NCBI GenBank assembly: GCA_023393045.1
Contig: JAEWMV010000210.1
Coordinates: forward strand, 1 to 7,887
Source of the DNA: Bacillota bacterium
GTDB lineage: Bacteria > Bacillota > Clostridia > Christensenellales > CAG-138
Direction: 5' to 3'
Length of the DNA: 7,887 nucleotides
Shown one piece after another: positions 1 through 5,332 of the stretch. The notes beneath the pieces are model-generated. The model saw only the letters and a list, made by a program, of their open reading frames with translations, did not search any database and was not told the DNA's origin. Numbering within the stretch: the stretch's first letter is position 1; every line of letters begins with the position of its first letter. Both the position numbers and the translations under genes were made by a program.

Positions 1-23
1 TATCGCTAAGAATGGGGGAGTTT

Positions 24-578
24 ATGAAACAGACGGATTATGTCATTCTCGGGCTGCTCAGCGAGGCGCCGATGACGGGATATGACATCAAGCGCACCAT
101 CGACACGCGTTTTGGCTTCTTCTGGAACGAGAGCTATGGCCAGCTCTATCCCACGCTCAAGGCGCTGCGTGGGGCGGGCTACATCAGCGAGCAGACACCC
201 GCCGCCATCTCCACGCGCGGGAAAAGAACCTATGCACTGCTGCCCGCGGGGATGGAGGCGCTGCGCGCATGGCTTGAGAAGCCGGTGGAAAAGGAGTCCG
301 TCCGGTTGGAGATTCTGCTGAAAATGTACTTCTCGCACTTGATCTGCGCACGGATGATGCTCGCCCACGTCACGCGCTTCAAGGAGGAGCACGCGCAGGA
401 TCTCCGCTCGCTCGAAGCGTTTGAGCAAGAGCTCAAGACCGCCGGGAACGACGATCCCGCGTATCCCGTGATGCTGCGCGTGGTGGACTTCGGCATACGC
501 GCGAATAAGGCGTATCTCGACTGGTGCGAGGAAACGGGCAGCTATCTGGAATCGAGCGCGGGCAAAACCCCGGTATAA
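24..578 (+). CDS. PadR-family transcriptional regulator with Vir_act_alpha_C-type C-terminal region
   Basis: This is a 184-aa DNA-binding repressor of the PadR family. The N-terminal winged helix spans about residues 1-80. The segment ILGLLSEAPMTGYDIK (8-23) and the recognition-helix region YGQLYPTLKAL (38-48) after FFW are classic for PadR proteins, and GKRTYALLPAGMEAL (66-80) is the wing and its following helix. Residues 83-175 form a long helical C-terminal region of the Vir_act_alpha_C kind used for dimerisation. I start at the ATG at 24, giving MKQTDYVILG as in the family; the in-frame ATG at 12 would put the purine tract GGGGGAG inside the gene. That tract (14-20) lies only 3 bases from the ATG at 24, so the Shine-Dalgarno spacing is tight. 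PadR genes often sit beside the transporter or enzyme they repress, which here may lie upstream outside the window. The ligand cannot be read from the sequence. Confidence 0.93.
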   Translation: MKQTDYVILGLLSEAPMTGYDIKRTIDTRFGFFWNESYGQLYPTLKALRGAGYISEQTPAAISTRGKRTYALLPAGMEALRAWLEKPVEKESVRLEILLKMYFSHLICARMMLAHVTRFKEEHAQDLRSLEAFEQELKTAGNDDPAYPVMLRVVDFGIRANKAYLDWCEETGSYLESSAGKTPV

Positions 579-599
579 GGCAAACGCGCGCCGCATTAA

Positions 600-628
600 A
601 AAGCCTGCCCGCCGGAGGAAGCCGGCGC
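600..628 (-). terminator. Possible weak terminator after the deformylase gene
   Basis: On the minus strand CGCCGG, loop CTTCCT and CCGGCG form a 6-bp GC stem. A T5 run follows, but only after a 7-base gap, so this is a poor match to a canonical intrinsic terminator. It lies about 40 bases past the deformylase stop codon and between that gene and the converging padR gene. Confidence 0.4.
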
Positions 629-666
629 GCGGACTGTTGCTGCGTTTGGCGTGAAGCGAATATGGC

Positions 667-1146
667 CTAGGGTTTCAGGAAAAACGAGCGGTTATCGGCC
701 GCCCGCATGGTGGCAAGCACGCCGTCGAGATGGTCGCATTCGTGCTGGAGCAGTTCCGAGAGGTCGCCTTCCAGCTCCATGACGCAGGGCTTCCACGCGA
801 GGTCATGGTATTTGATGCGGCAGCGGCAATGCCGCAGGACGCGCACAAGAAGGCCGGGGAAGGACATGCAGTCATCCATGACCTCCATCAAATCCGCGTC
901 CGGAAAATGCACGACGGGATTGATAAACGCCACGGGCTCGTTGATGTGCATATAAACGAGCCTTTTTGCCACGCCGATCTGCGGCGCGGCAATCGCGCGC
1001 CCGCAGCCGTGCTCTTTGCGAAAATCAAAGAGCGTGTCGTGCAAGTCCGCGACGACGCGGGACAGCTCGCCCAATTCCTCCTCTTTTACGGCGGTGCTTT
1101 TCTCATAGAGCCGCAGGTCGCCGAGAAGCAGTATCTCCCTTACCAT
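667..1146 (-). CDS. def: Peptide deformylase family protein with divergent motifs 1 and 2
   Basis: This is a 159-aa protein of the peptide deformylase family, metalloenzymes that remove the formyl group from the N-terminal Met of new proteins. The three family motifs occur in order. Motif 1 is GRAIAAPQIG (49-58), usually GVGLAAPQIG. Motif 2 is DDCMS (91-95), usually EGCLS. Motif 3 is QHECDHLDG (134-142). All metal ligands are present: Cys93, His135 and His139, with catalytic Glu136. The start at 1146 is chosen because AGGAGG lies 8 bases upstream; the ATG at 1152 would be only 2 bases from it, and longer forms have no ribosome binding site. The gene is not next to fmt or other translation genes, and its substitutions suggest a second, divergent deformylase rather than the housekeeping one. 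A weak -10 (TACAAT on the minus strand, 1174-1179) lies just upstream. Deformylase fold is confident; in vivo substrate is not. Confidence 0.88.
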   Translation of the reverse strand: MVREILLLGDLRLYEKSTAVKEEELGELSRVVADLHDTLFDFRKEHGCGRAIAAPQIGVAKRLVYMHINEPVAFINPVVHFPDADLMEVMDDCMSFPGLLVRVLRHCRCRIKYHDLAWKPCVMELEGDLSELLQHECDHLDGVLATMRAADNRSFFLKP

Positions 1147-1173
1147 GCGCATCCCCTCCTCTCGCCTTTTCCA

Positions 1174-1202
1174 ATTGTACCATGACCACACGCATAGAGA
1201 AA
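1174..1202 (-). promoter_or_regulatory. Weak candidate promoter of the deformylase gene
   Basis: Reading the minus strand, TACAAT (1174-1179) is a good -10 element. The hexamer 17 bases upstream, TTTCTC (1197-1202), is a poor -35. The site lies downstream of the terminator of the preceding minus-strand gene and about 30 bases before the ATG, which suits its own promoter. Confidence 0.35.
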
Positions 1203-1214
1203 GCCGCAGGTCAG

Positions 1215-1254
1215 AAAAAGCAAAGGCCCCGCTCAAATCGCAGGGACTTTGCTT
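1215..1254 (-). terminator. Intrinsic terminator of the holin-like gene
   Basis: On the minus strand AAGCAAAG (1247-1254) pairs with CTTTGCTT (1218-1225). The stem continues through one mismatch into a CCC/GGG segment closed by a 7-base loop, and is followed by a T5 run. The stem is strong and well placed, 28 bases after the holin-like stop codon, and it separates that gene from the deformylase gene. Confidence 0.85.
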
Positions 1255-1281
1255 AGGAGGAACGATGTGCGTATGCGGGCT

Positions 1282-1569
1282 TTATTTGGCTTGCTTGATG
1301 AGGATGCTCTTGATCAAATCGTACCCGCCGTTGGCGGCAAGGCTCACCACCACCGCGTTGATGAGGGAGAGCGCGCCGCTCGACCAGGTGAGCGTATCCA
1401 TGAACAGGTTGGCAAAAATCAGAATAAGAGCGGAAATCATCCACGAAAACAGTCGCGTCGGTATCTTTTCCACAAAACCGACGCCCTTGAAAAGCTCCGT
1501 GACGGCCATCGTGGCCGTAAGCGCGCCCGCATAGGTCGCAAGCGTGGACCAGTTGAAGAATTCTTCCAT
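1282..1569 (-). CDS. Small holin-like integral membrane protein
   Basis: This 95-aa protein is almost entirely hydrophobic segments. Likely membrane helices lie at about 8-27, 41-58 and 65-81, with the charged turn FKGVGFVEKIPTRL between the first two and a short Lys-rich tail (KQAK). Size, helix number and the charged C terminus resemble small phage holins and the holin-like proteins found in Clostridia genomes, but there is no sequence signature that proves pore formation. The start at 1569 has GGAGGTG about 4 bases upstream; the ATG at 1584 has none. The gene stands alone: an intrinsic terminator follows it, and no endolysin, structural phage gene or integrase is nearby. It could be a domesticated prophage remnant, a death or autolysis effector, or an unrelated small membrane protein. 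A TATAAG on the minus strand about 30 bases before the start may be its -10, with no clear -35. Confidence 0.75.
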   Translation of the reverse strand: MEEFFNWSTLATYAGALTATMAVTELFKGVGFVEKIPTRLFSWMISALILIFANLFMDTLTWSSGALSLINAVVVSLAANGGYDLIKSILIKQAK

Positions 1570-1624
1570 GATGCACCTCCCCATCCCCGGTTATTCACTT
1601 ATATGCGGGAAATGACGCGGGACA

Positions 1625-1665
1625 GCCTATTGCCCCCAAAATTGTTTGGCTTTGCCTGATAGGCA
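1625..1665. promoter_or_regulatory. Nested inverted repeats between the divergent holin-like and kinase genes
   Basis: GCCTAT (1625-1630) is repeated inverted as ATAGGC (1659-1664). Inside lie CCAAA-ATTG-TTTGG (1636-1649) and, overlapping the right arm, TGCCT-GAT-AGGCA (1653-1665). The cluster is directly upstream of the kinase promoter and could hold regulator sites for either divergent gene. The arms are short, so chance is possible. Confidence 0.3.
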
Positions 1666-1677
1666 TGGGACGCGGTC

Positions 1678-1706
1678 TTGTCGACAGGAGCCGGACATGC
1701 GATAAT
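1678..1706 (+). promoter_or_regulatory. Sigma-A-type promoter of the small kinase gene
   Basis: TTGTCG (-35, 1678-1683) and GATAAT (-10, 1701-1706) are separated by exactly 17 bases. Transcription should start near 1713, about 20 bases before the ATG at 1734. This excludes the longer reading frame from 1665 as the true gene start. Confidence 0.65.
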
Positions 1707-1733
1707 AAAGTGGAGGAACGGAGAAGCCTATCC

Positions 1734-2225
1734 ATGAGCAAAATCTTCATTACGGGCATCGTCGCAAGCGGCAAAACCACGCTTGCAAGAGAGCTTTCCC
1801 GCCGCACGGGAACGCCGTGGCACGAGCTGGATACAATCGTATACGACCATACGGGCGAAACGCGCTATAAGCGCACGCCCGAGGAGCAGCAGCACGTCAT
1901 CGCGGACATCGACGCCGCGGGCGACTGGATCGTCGAGGGCACATGCCGCAAATCCTGCCGCTGCCTGCTTGATATGGCCCAGCGCATCGTGTTTCTCGAC
2001 ACGCCGCTGTATAAGCGCCGCATACGCATTTTCACGCGCTTCATCAAACAGCGCCTTGGGATAGAGCGCTGCCTTTATCATGCCGATCTGCATATGCTGC
2101 GGATGATGTACAAGTGGACGGCGGATTTTGAAAGGGACAGAGTGTCCTTTACCGCCATGCTGGGGGAATACGGGGAGAAGGTGGTCGTCGTCCGCAAGGC
2201 CGAGGAAGCATTGGACCTGCTCTAA
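1734..2225 (+). CDS. Small P-loop kinase-like NTPase (FlaR / adenylate-kinase-like)
   Basis: This is a 163-aa nucleotide-binding protein. A Walker A loop, GIVASGKT (8-15), follows the first beta strand KIFIT. The segment HELD (30-33), then DWIVEG (64-69) and RIVFLDTP (84-91), follow the pattern of the small adenylate-kinase-like proteins annotated as DNA topology modulation protein FlaR or shikimate/gluconate-kinase relatives. The Arg/Lys-rich stretch YKRRIRIFTRFIKQRLG (92-108) after the third strand is typical of the group's lid region. The CRKSCRC segment (71-77) is unusually Cys-rich. The start at 1734 was chosen from the promoter position and GGAG at 1720-1723; Walker A then falls at the usual distance from the N terminus. 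It is a single-gene unit with its own promoter and terminator. The phosphate acceptor is unknown, and the FlaR name in databases does not prove a DNA-topology role. Confidence 0.85.
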   Translation: MSKIFITGIVASGKTTLARELSRRTGTPWHELDTIVYDHTGETRYKRTPEEQQHVIADIDAAGDWIVEGTCRKSCRCLLDMAQRIVFLDTPLYKRRIRIFTRFIKQRLGIERCLYHADLHMLRMMYKWTADFERDRVSFTAMLGEYGEKVVVVRKAEEALDLL

Positions 2226-2244
2226 ATCCTGCGCGGCTTCACGC

Positions 2245-2280
2245 AAAAAACACCGCGAAGCAATTGCTTCGCGGCCTTTT
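2245..2280. terminator. Bidirectional intrinsic terminator
   Basis: A perfect 22-bp palindrome (2253-2274), arms CCGCGAAG and CTTCGCGG around CAATTG, is flanked by A6 on the left (2245-2250) and T4 on the right (2277-2280). It can therefore end transcription from both sides: the kinase on the plus strand, whose stop is 28 bases before the palindrome, and the converging 57-aa gene on the minus strand. Confidence 0.9.
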
Positions 2281-2311
2281 CGTATCAGTCCTTATGATGC
2301 CGTGCGTCCGA

Positions 2312-2485
2312 TCAGCGGCGTTTGCCCTTGCTCCTTCGCGTCACGCTCATGCCCGCGAGATCCTGCAACGCCTCGTATTCCTCCTGCGTCTGCGGCAATG
2401 TGGGCATCATGCCCGTGGTCTCATTCGCGGATGCCACGCTTGCCATGTTGAGATAATCCTCATCGCTCTTCTTTTTCTTCGGCAT
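2312..2485 (-). CDS. 57-aa basic small protein, unknown function
   Basis: This short gene has strong translation signals: AAGGAG (2493-2498 on the minus strand) lies 7 bases before an ATG at 2485, and the frame ends at a TGA at 2312. The protein starts MPKKKKSDEDYLNMASVASA and ends RRSKGKRR, so both ends are very basic and the middle is acidic and Gln/Glu-rich (QTQEEYEALQDL, 32-43). There is no signal peptide, membrane segment or Cys. I do not recognise the family with confidence. It ends at a bidirectional terminator shared with the converging kinase gene, and is divergent from another small-protein gene (58 aa) with 135 bases between their starts. The near-ideal ribosome binding site, codon use in keeping with the neighbours and proper terminator argue that it is real rather than chance. 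Charged ends suggest nucleic-acid or ribosome contact, which is only a guess. Confidence 0.75.
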   Translation of the reverse strand: MPKKKKSDEDYLNMASVASANETTGMMPTLPQTQEEYEALQDLAGMSVTRRSKGKRR

Positions 2486-2620
2486 GTCAAAGCTCCTTTT
2501 TTCTTAGCTTTCAATCATCCGCGCGCGTTTATGCGTAAAAAATACCGGAGCTGCGCAATCCGCTCCCGCGCGGCATGGATGCGCGGCTTCGCGGGCAAAC
2601 TAAGCGCGGAGGTGAATTCC

Positions 2621-2797
2621 ATGGACCCTAAATATCCGAATATGTACCAGTTGCTCGAGAGCGACGCCGTGGCAAGGCGCTATTTTGACGACCTGCCGGA
2701 CTATGTGCGCGACCAGATACGCACCCGCGCGGACAATGTCAACTCCATCGACAGTTTAAGGGATTACGCGGAAAACCTGCTGCGCGGCGACGATTGA
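2621..2797 (+). CDS. 58-aa acidic small protein, unknown function
   Basis: This 58-aa protein is acidic and helical, without a membrane segment or Cys. Key stretches are YFDDLPDYVRDQIRTRADNV (21-40) and IDSLRDYAENLLRGDD (43-58). This layout, an aromatic-Leu-Pro motif, a short helix, then a final helix ending in ENLL, resembles small conserved Firmicutes proteins of unknown role that I know only as hypothetical proteins. The start at 2621 is set by GGAGGTGA (2608-2615) 5 bases upstream; the open frame extends back to 2264, but that part is antisense to the 57-aa gene and the terminator and is not coding. A strong terminator follows 8 bases after the stop. It is a single-gene unit divergent from the 57-aa gene. 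I cannot assign a function. Confidence 0.85.
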   Translation: MDPKYPNMYQLLESDAVARRYFDDLPDYVRDQIRTRADNVNSIDSLRDYAENLLRGDD

Positions 2798-2804
2798 ATC
2801 GAAG

Positions 2805-2839
2805 AAAGGGCCCTTTTGCCACTCCGGAAGGGGCCTTTT
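2805..2839 (+). terminator. Intrinsic terminator of the 58-aa gene
   Basis: AAAGGGCCCTTTTG (2805-2818) pairs with CGGAAGGGGCCTTT (2825-2838) around the loop CCACTC. The stem has 14 positions with one G-G mismatch and two G-U pairs, and a T run begins within its 3' arm. It lies 8 bases after the 58-aa stop codon. Confidence 0.88.
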
Positions 2840-2882
2840 CGCGTGCTTTTTCATATGGTCTGCAAGCGCTTTTCTCATCATG

Positions 2883-2913
2883 TGAACATTATACTATAAC
2901 GTTGTATAATGTC
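2883..2913. promoter_or_regulatory. Orphan operator-like dyad with promoter elements on both strands
   Basis: ACATTATAC (2886-2894) is repeated as a perfect inverted copy, GTATAATGT (2904-2912), with a 9-base spacer. Each arm carries a TATAAT on one strand. On the plus strand TGAACA (2883-2888), 16 bases, TATAAT (2905-2910) forms a plausible promoter; the minus strand mirrors it with ACGACA, 16 bases, TATAAT. TATAC/GTATA dyads of this size are typical of repressor operators, for example of the TetR class. No gene starts downstream on either strand: on the right lies the 3' end of the SDR gene, on the left a terminator. The gene-free stretch 2840-2979 holds nothing else I can support. Confidence 0.5.
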
Positions 2914-2979
2914 GTATCACAGCCCTCTACTCATCGTATTGCACGAAGGCACGTGAAATATCCGCGCTTTTTATCGCTG

Positions 2980-3993
2980 TTATTCTCCCTTCATCCCGAT
3001 GACATTCGCCTGCCCGTCGATGATGGCGAGGCTCAGGCGTATCGACTGGCCGATGGCCTCGTCGATGTCGTCCCCGGCAACGCCCAGTGCTTCACAGCCG
3101 AACAACTTGTCGATGAAGAGCTCCGCGCATTGCAGCTCCGTGTACTTCTCCATGTCAAGTCCTGGCTCGTGCCCGGCCGCAGCTTGCTCCTGCATGATCT
3201 TCTTCATGCCGAGCCGATAAAGCCACTTGGGTATGGTGACGATTTTCTTTCCCGGGCAGCCCATGTGTTTGTGGACGATGGTGAGGAATTCCCTCCACGT
3301 CATGTTATAGTAGCCGATGGGATAGCATTTGCCGCCTTCGCCCCGCTCGAGCGCGCCCGCCATGGCCTCGCCGACCTGCCTGACCGTCACCATGGTCGTG
3401 CCGCCCTTTGGGTACAGGGTCGCGCCCTTCATGCCGCGTATGCTCTCCACGAGGAACACCCACACGGGCTTCCTTCCGGGCTGCGCGCCGAAGATGTAGG
3501 GAAGTTCCAGTATGGATACGGCGAAGTTCTCATCCGCAAAGGAGAGCGCCATCTTCTCCTGGTCGATGCGGCTTCGTATGTAGGGATGCCATTTCGTGAG
3601 TTCCTTTTCCGGCCAAAGCTTGGCGAAGTGGGAAAAGTACGACCCGCAGATGACCGCCCGCTTCACACCGTTTTCCTTAGCCGCGCGCAGCATCCTCTCC
3701 AAAGGCGCGATGTTATACTTATAGAACAAATCGTAAATGGGCGCGGGGCCTTCCACGCGCTCGTCCACGCCCGCGGCGAATACGAAGCCCTCGCAGCCGC
3801 GAAAGCGCATGCGCAGCTCCTCGTCGCTCATCTCCATGTAATTGCCCAGCGTCAGCTTCATCTCGGGCGCGAGCAAGGCGCCCTGCGGAATCGGGGGCAG
3901 CGCGACGGAGGATACCTCATGTCCCCTGCGTATGAGCTCTTTGGCCCCCTCGCTTCCCAGAAGACCGGTGCCGCCGATCATAAAAACCTTCAT
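2980..3993 (-). CDS. NAD(P)-dependent epimerase/dehydratase, extended SDR family
   Basis: This 337-aa protein has an N-terminal Rossmann fold with GGTGLLG (7-13) right after the first strand MKVFMI, the dinucleotide-binding loop of extended SDR enzymes. Further landmarks are FVFAAGVDERVEG (70-82) after strand 4, CGSYF (116-120) carrying the catalytic Ser/Tyr region, and HPYIRSRIDQEK (136-147). In the last segment the usual YxxxK is YIRSR (138-142), so Arg142 replaces the catalytic Lys. ELPYIFG (163-169) and the C-terminal substrate half (about 180-337) fit the family, and the length is normal. The start at 3993 has AAGGAG about 8 bases upstream on the minus strand, and the Rossmann motif then lies at residue 7 as expected; the longer frame to 4044 has no such site. 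Substrate, sugar nucleotide or other, is unknown. It is a single-gene unit. I see no T-rich hairpin at its 3' end. Confidence 0.9.
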   Translation of the reverse strand: MKVFMIGGTGLLGSEGAKELIRRGHEVSSVALPPIPQGALLAPEMKLTLGNYMEMSDEELRMRFRGCEGFVFAAGVDERVEGPAPIYDLFYKYNIAPLERMLRAAKENGVKRAVICGSYFSHFAKLWPEKELTKWHPYIRSRIDQEKMALSFADENFAVSILELPYIFGAQPGRKPVWVFLVESIRGMKGATLYPKGGTTMVTVRQVGEAMAGALERGEGGKCYPIGYYNMTWREFLTIVHKHMGCPGKKIVTIPKWLYRLGMKKIMQEQAAAGHEPGLDMEKYTELQCAELFIDKLFGCEALGVAGDDIDEAIGQSIRLSLAIIDGQANVIGMKGE

Positions 3994-4107
3994 ATGCCCT
4001 CTCCTTTCCCGCATCGATTTATTATTTGAACCGTTCCCGCTCAAGATACAGCCGCGGGGATTCGCCCTGCGCGCGGCGTCCGTTTTGCTTGCCCATTATT
4101 TACTTAT

Positions 4108-4136
4108 ATCATAACCCAACCTGCGCTTTTTAGCAC
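4108..4136 (-). promoter_or_regulatory. Weak candidate promoter of the SDR gene
   Basis: On the minus strand TATGAT (4108-4113) is a good -10. The hexamer 17 bases upstream, GTGCTA, is a poor -35. It is the only -10-like site of quality in the stretch before the SDR start, and would give a leader of about 110 bases. I see no clear regulatory hairpin in that leader. Confidence 0.3.
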
Positions 4137-4149
4137 CATGCATTTTGTA

Positions 4150-4181
4150 AAAGGAAAAAGCCCGCGCCAATCGACGCGGAC
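4150..4181 (-). terminator. Intrinsic terminator of the zinc-ribbon membrane protein gene
   Basis: On the minus strand GTCCGCGTC (4173-4181) pairs with GGCGCGGGC (4160-4168) around the 4-base loop GATT, using two G-U pairs. It is followed by TTTTTCCTTTT. The hairpin begins 30 bases after the stop codon of the upstream gene. Confidence 0.9.
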
Positions 4182-4210
4182 TGCACCATCATGCCATTTT
4201 TTGTACCTTC

Positions 4211-5152
4211 TTATTCCACCCTTGCTCCACACCTGCCGCAAAAAACGCTCCCCGGCTCAAGCGCCTCATTGCAATGCGGACAGCGGCGCGCCTGCGCCGC
4301 GTCCTGTGCGCCGATATTTGAGAGCCGCGCGTCCAGCTCAGCGCTATAGCTTTCCGGCGGGACGGAAGCCCCGCCATCGGCAAAGGCACCCTGCGGGATG
4401 GTTTCCTGCTTTTTCTTTTTCGCCTGCGCGCGCTTAGCCGCATTCCTGATGAGGATGCTCACCAGGGCGCTGACGACCAAGCCGATGTAGGGCGCTGCTT
4501 CGGCTATATCCCAACGCTTGTTGGGTTTGCCCGTTTCCGCCTTCGGATCGCCCGCGTCGTAGCGGATGCCGTCCACAATGCCCTTTATGAGCGCTTCCTG
4601 CTCGAGCGTAACGCCCCCCATGAAGGAGAAAAGCGTCACACTGATGTTCATGTTGTTGTAGATGGTGTAATACTCCACCACAAAGTCCGTATAGTTATCC
4701 TCTGTATAGGTGTAATCGATTTTGAGAAAGACCGCGCTGCCGGAATCATAGGGCTCGCAGGAGGCGACCCGCGCGCCGTCCCCGGCGTAGCCGGTGCGGA
4801 TGGATTCCATGGCATCCTCAAGCTCGCCCTCGTCAAACACGCTCATGGAAACATAGGAATTTCCCGTCATCGTGACGGTTATGGAATATTCCCAGTTTTC
4901 GTCGATCGCCTCAAGGTAAATATCCTGCTCGCCGTAGAGTTCGAGCAGTTCCTTTTGCGTATAGCTGATGAACGCGAGATCGGGATCGTTCTCCGCTGTA
5001 TCGCGCGTAAAAACCGCCGTATTTTCCGGCATGGCAATGGATATGCCAAGCGCGTCAAGCGCGTAAGCGCCGCCCGGAGCCCCAAGCGCCATAGCGGGCA
5101 GGCCCAGGCAAAAAAGGACCGACGCGGCAATGGCGACGGATTTTCGGATCAT
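4211..5152 (-). CDS. Secreted/anchored protein with one membrane helix and cytoplasmic C-terminal zinc ribbon
   Basis: This 313-aa protein starts with a signal peptide: MIRKS, a hydrophobic core to about 19, and small residues before a likely cleavage near 25. An outside domain follows (about 30-200) rich in beta strands and aromatic residues; its opening ISIAMPENTAVFT (37-49) looks like the start of PsbP-like/DUF1795-type lipoprotein domains, though the match is only visual. A hydrophobic helix at 219-236 is followed by the basic stop-transfer segment KRAQAKKKK (240-248). The tail ends in a zinc ribbon, CPHC (291-294) and CGRC (305-308), of the zinc_ribbon_2 kind. The order puts the sensing-like domain outside and the ribbon in the cytoplasm. 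The start at 5152 has AGGGGG about 6 bases upstream. It is a single gene with a strong promoter and terminator. Function unknown; surface sensing linked to an intracellular partner is a guess. Confidence 0.85.
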   Translation of the reverse strand: MIRKSVAIAASVLFCLGLPAMALGAPGGAYALDALGISIAMPENTAVFTRDTAENDPDLAFISYTQKELLELYGEQDIYLEAIDENWEYSITVTMTGNSYVSMSVFDEGELEDAMESIRTGYAGDGARVASCEPYDSGSAVFLKIDYTYTEDNYTDFVVEYYTIYNNMNISVTLFSFMGGVTLEQEALIKGIVDGIRYDAGDPKAETGKPNKRWDIAEAAPYIGLVVSALVSILIRNAAKRAQAKKKKQETIPQGAFADGGASVPPESYSAELDARLSNIGAQDAAQARRCPHCNEALEPGSVFCGRCGARVE

Positions 5153-5239
5153 TCGATACCCCCTGCGAAATTGATTTTCGTTACAAATCGCCTCAATCAG
5201 CGTGCAACAAAGAACCGCGAAACATGCTGTTCTGTGTCG

Positions 5240-5268
5240 ATTGTATCAAGGCGCGCGCACGCAGTCAA
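5240..5268 (-). promoter_or_regulatory. Strong sigma-A promoter of the zinc-ribbon membrane protein gene
   Basis: On the minus strand TTGACT (5263-5268) and TACAAT (5240-5245) are separated by exactly 17 bases, a near-consensus vegetative promoter. The leader to the ATG at 5152 is about 80 bases. Near its end a small hairpin, CGAAA-ATCAA-TTTCG (5166-5180), lies directly upstream of the ribosome binding site and could affect translation. Confidence 0.8.
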
Positions 5269-5297
5269 ACGCCAGATTCACCCAATGACAATTCGAT

Positions 5298-5332
5298 AAA
5301 AAATGCGCGTTTTTCGCGGCGGATTAACGCGC
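5298..5332 (-). terminator. Intrinsic terminator of the tandem-GNAT gene
   Basis: On the minus strand GCGCGTT (5326-5332) pairs with AACGCGC (5305-5311), with a 14-base loop that may fold further, and is followed by ATTTTTT. The hairpin begins at the last base of the GNAT stop codon, so gene end and terminator touch. Confidence 0.7.

Noticed and set aside
1145..1659. Plus-strand frames of 129 and 136 aa across the holin-like gene
   Set aside because: They are antisense to the holin-like gene and its terminator. The AGGAGG near 1255-1260 has no good start or coding pattern behind it.
2264..2620. Upstream extension of the 58-aa gene to a 177-aa protein
   Set aside because: The extension runs through the terminator region and antisense to the 57-aa gene. 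GGAGGTGA directly before 2621 sets the start.
2756..2881. 41-aa minus-strand frame downstream of the leftward TATAAT of the orphan dyad
   Set aside because: No ribosome binding site, and it runs through the terminator hairpin and antisense to the 58-aa gene.
2794..4029. 411-aa open frame on the plus strand over the SDR gene
   Set aside because: It is antisense to a gene with clear Rossmann motifs and a good ribosome binding site. The translation has no recognisable domain and begins at the preceding gene's stop region and terminator. High GC favours such long shadow frames.
4022..4096. 24-aa minus-strand frame (MGKQNGRRAQ...) before the SDR gene
   Set aside because: No Shine-Dalgarno; the ATG is about 6 bases after a TATAAG, so it could only be leaderless. 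Kept out for lack of support.
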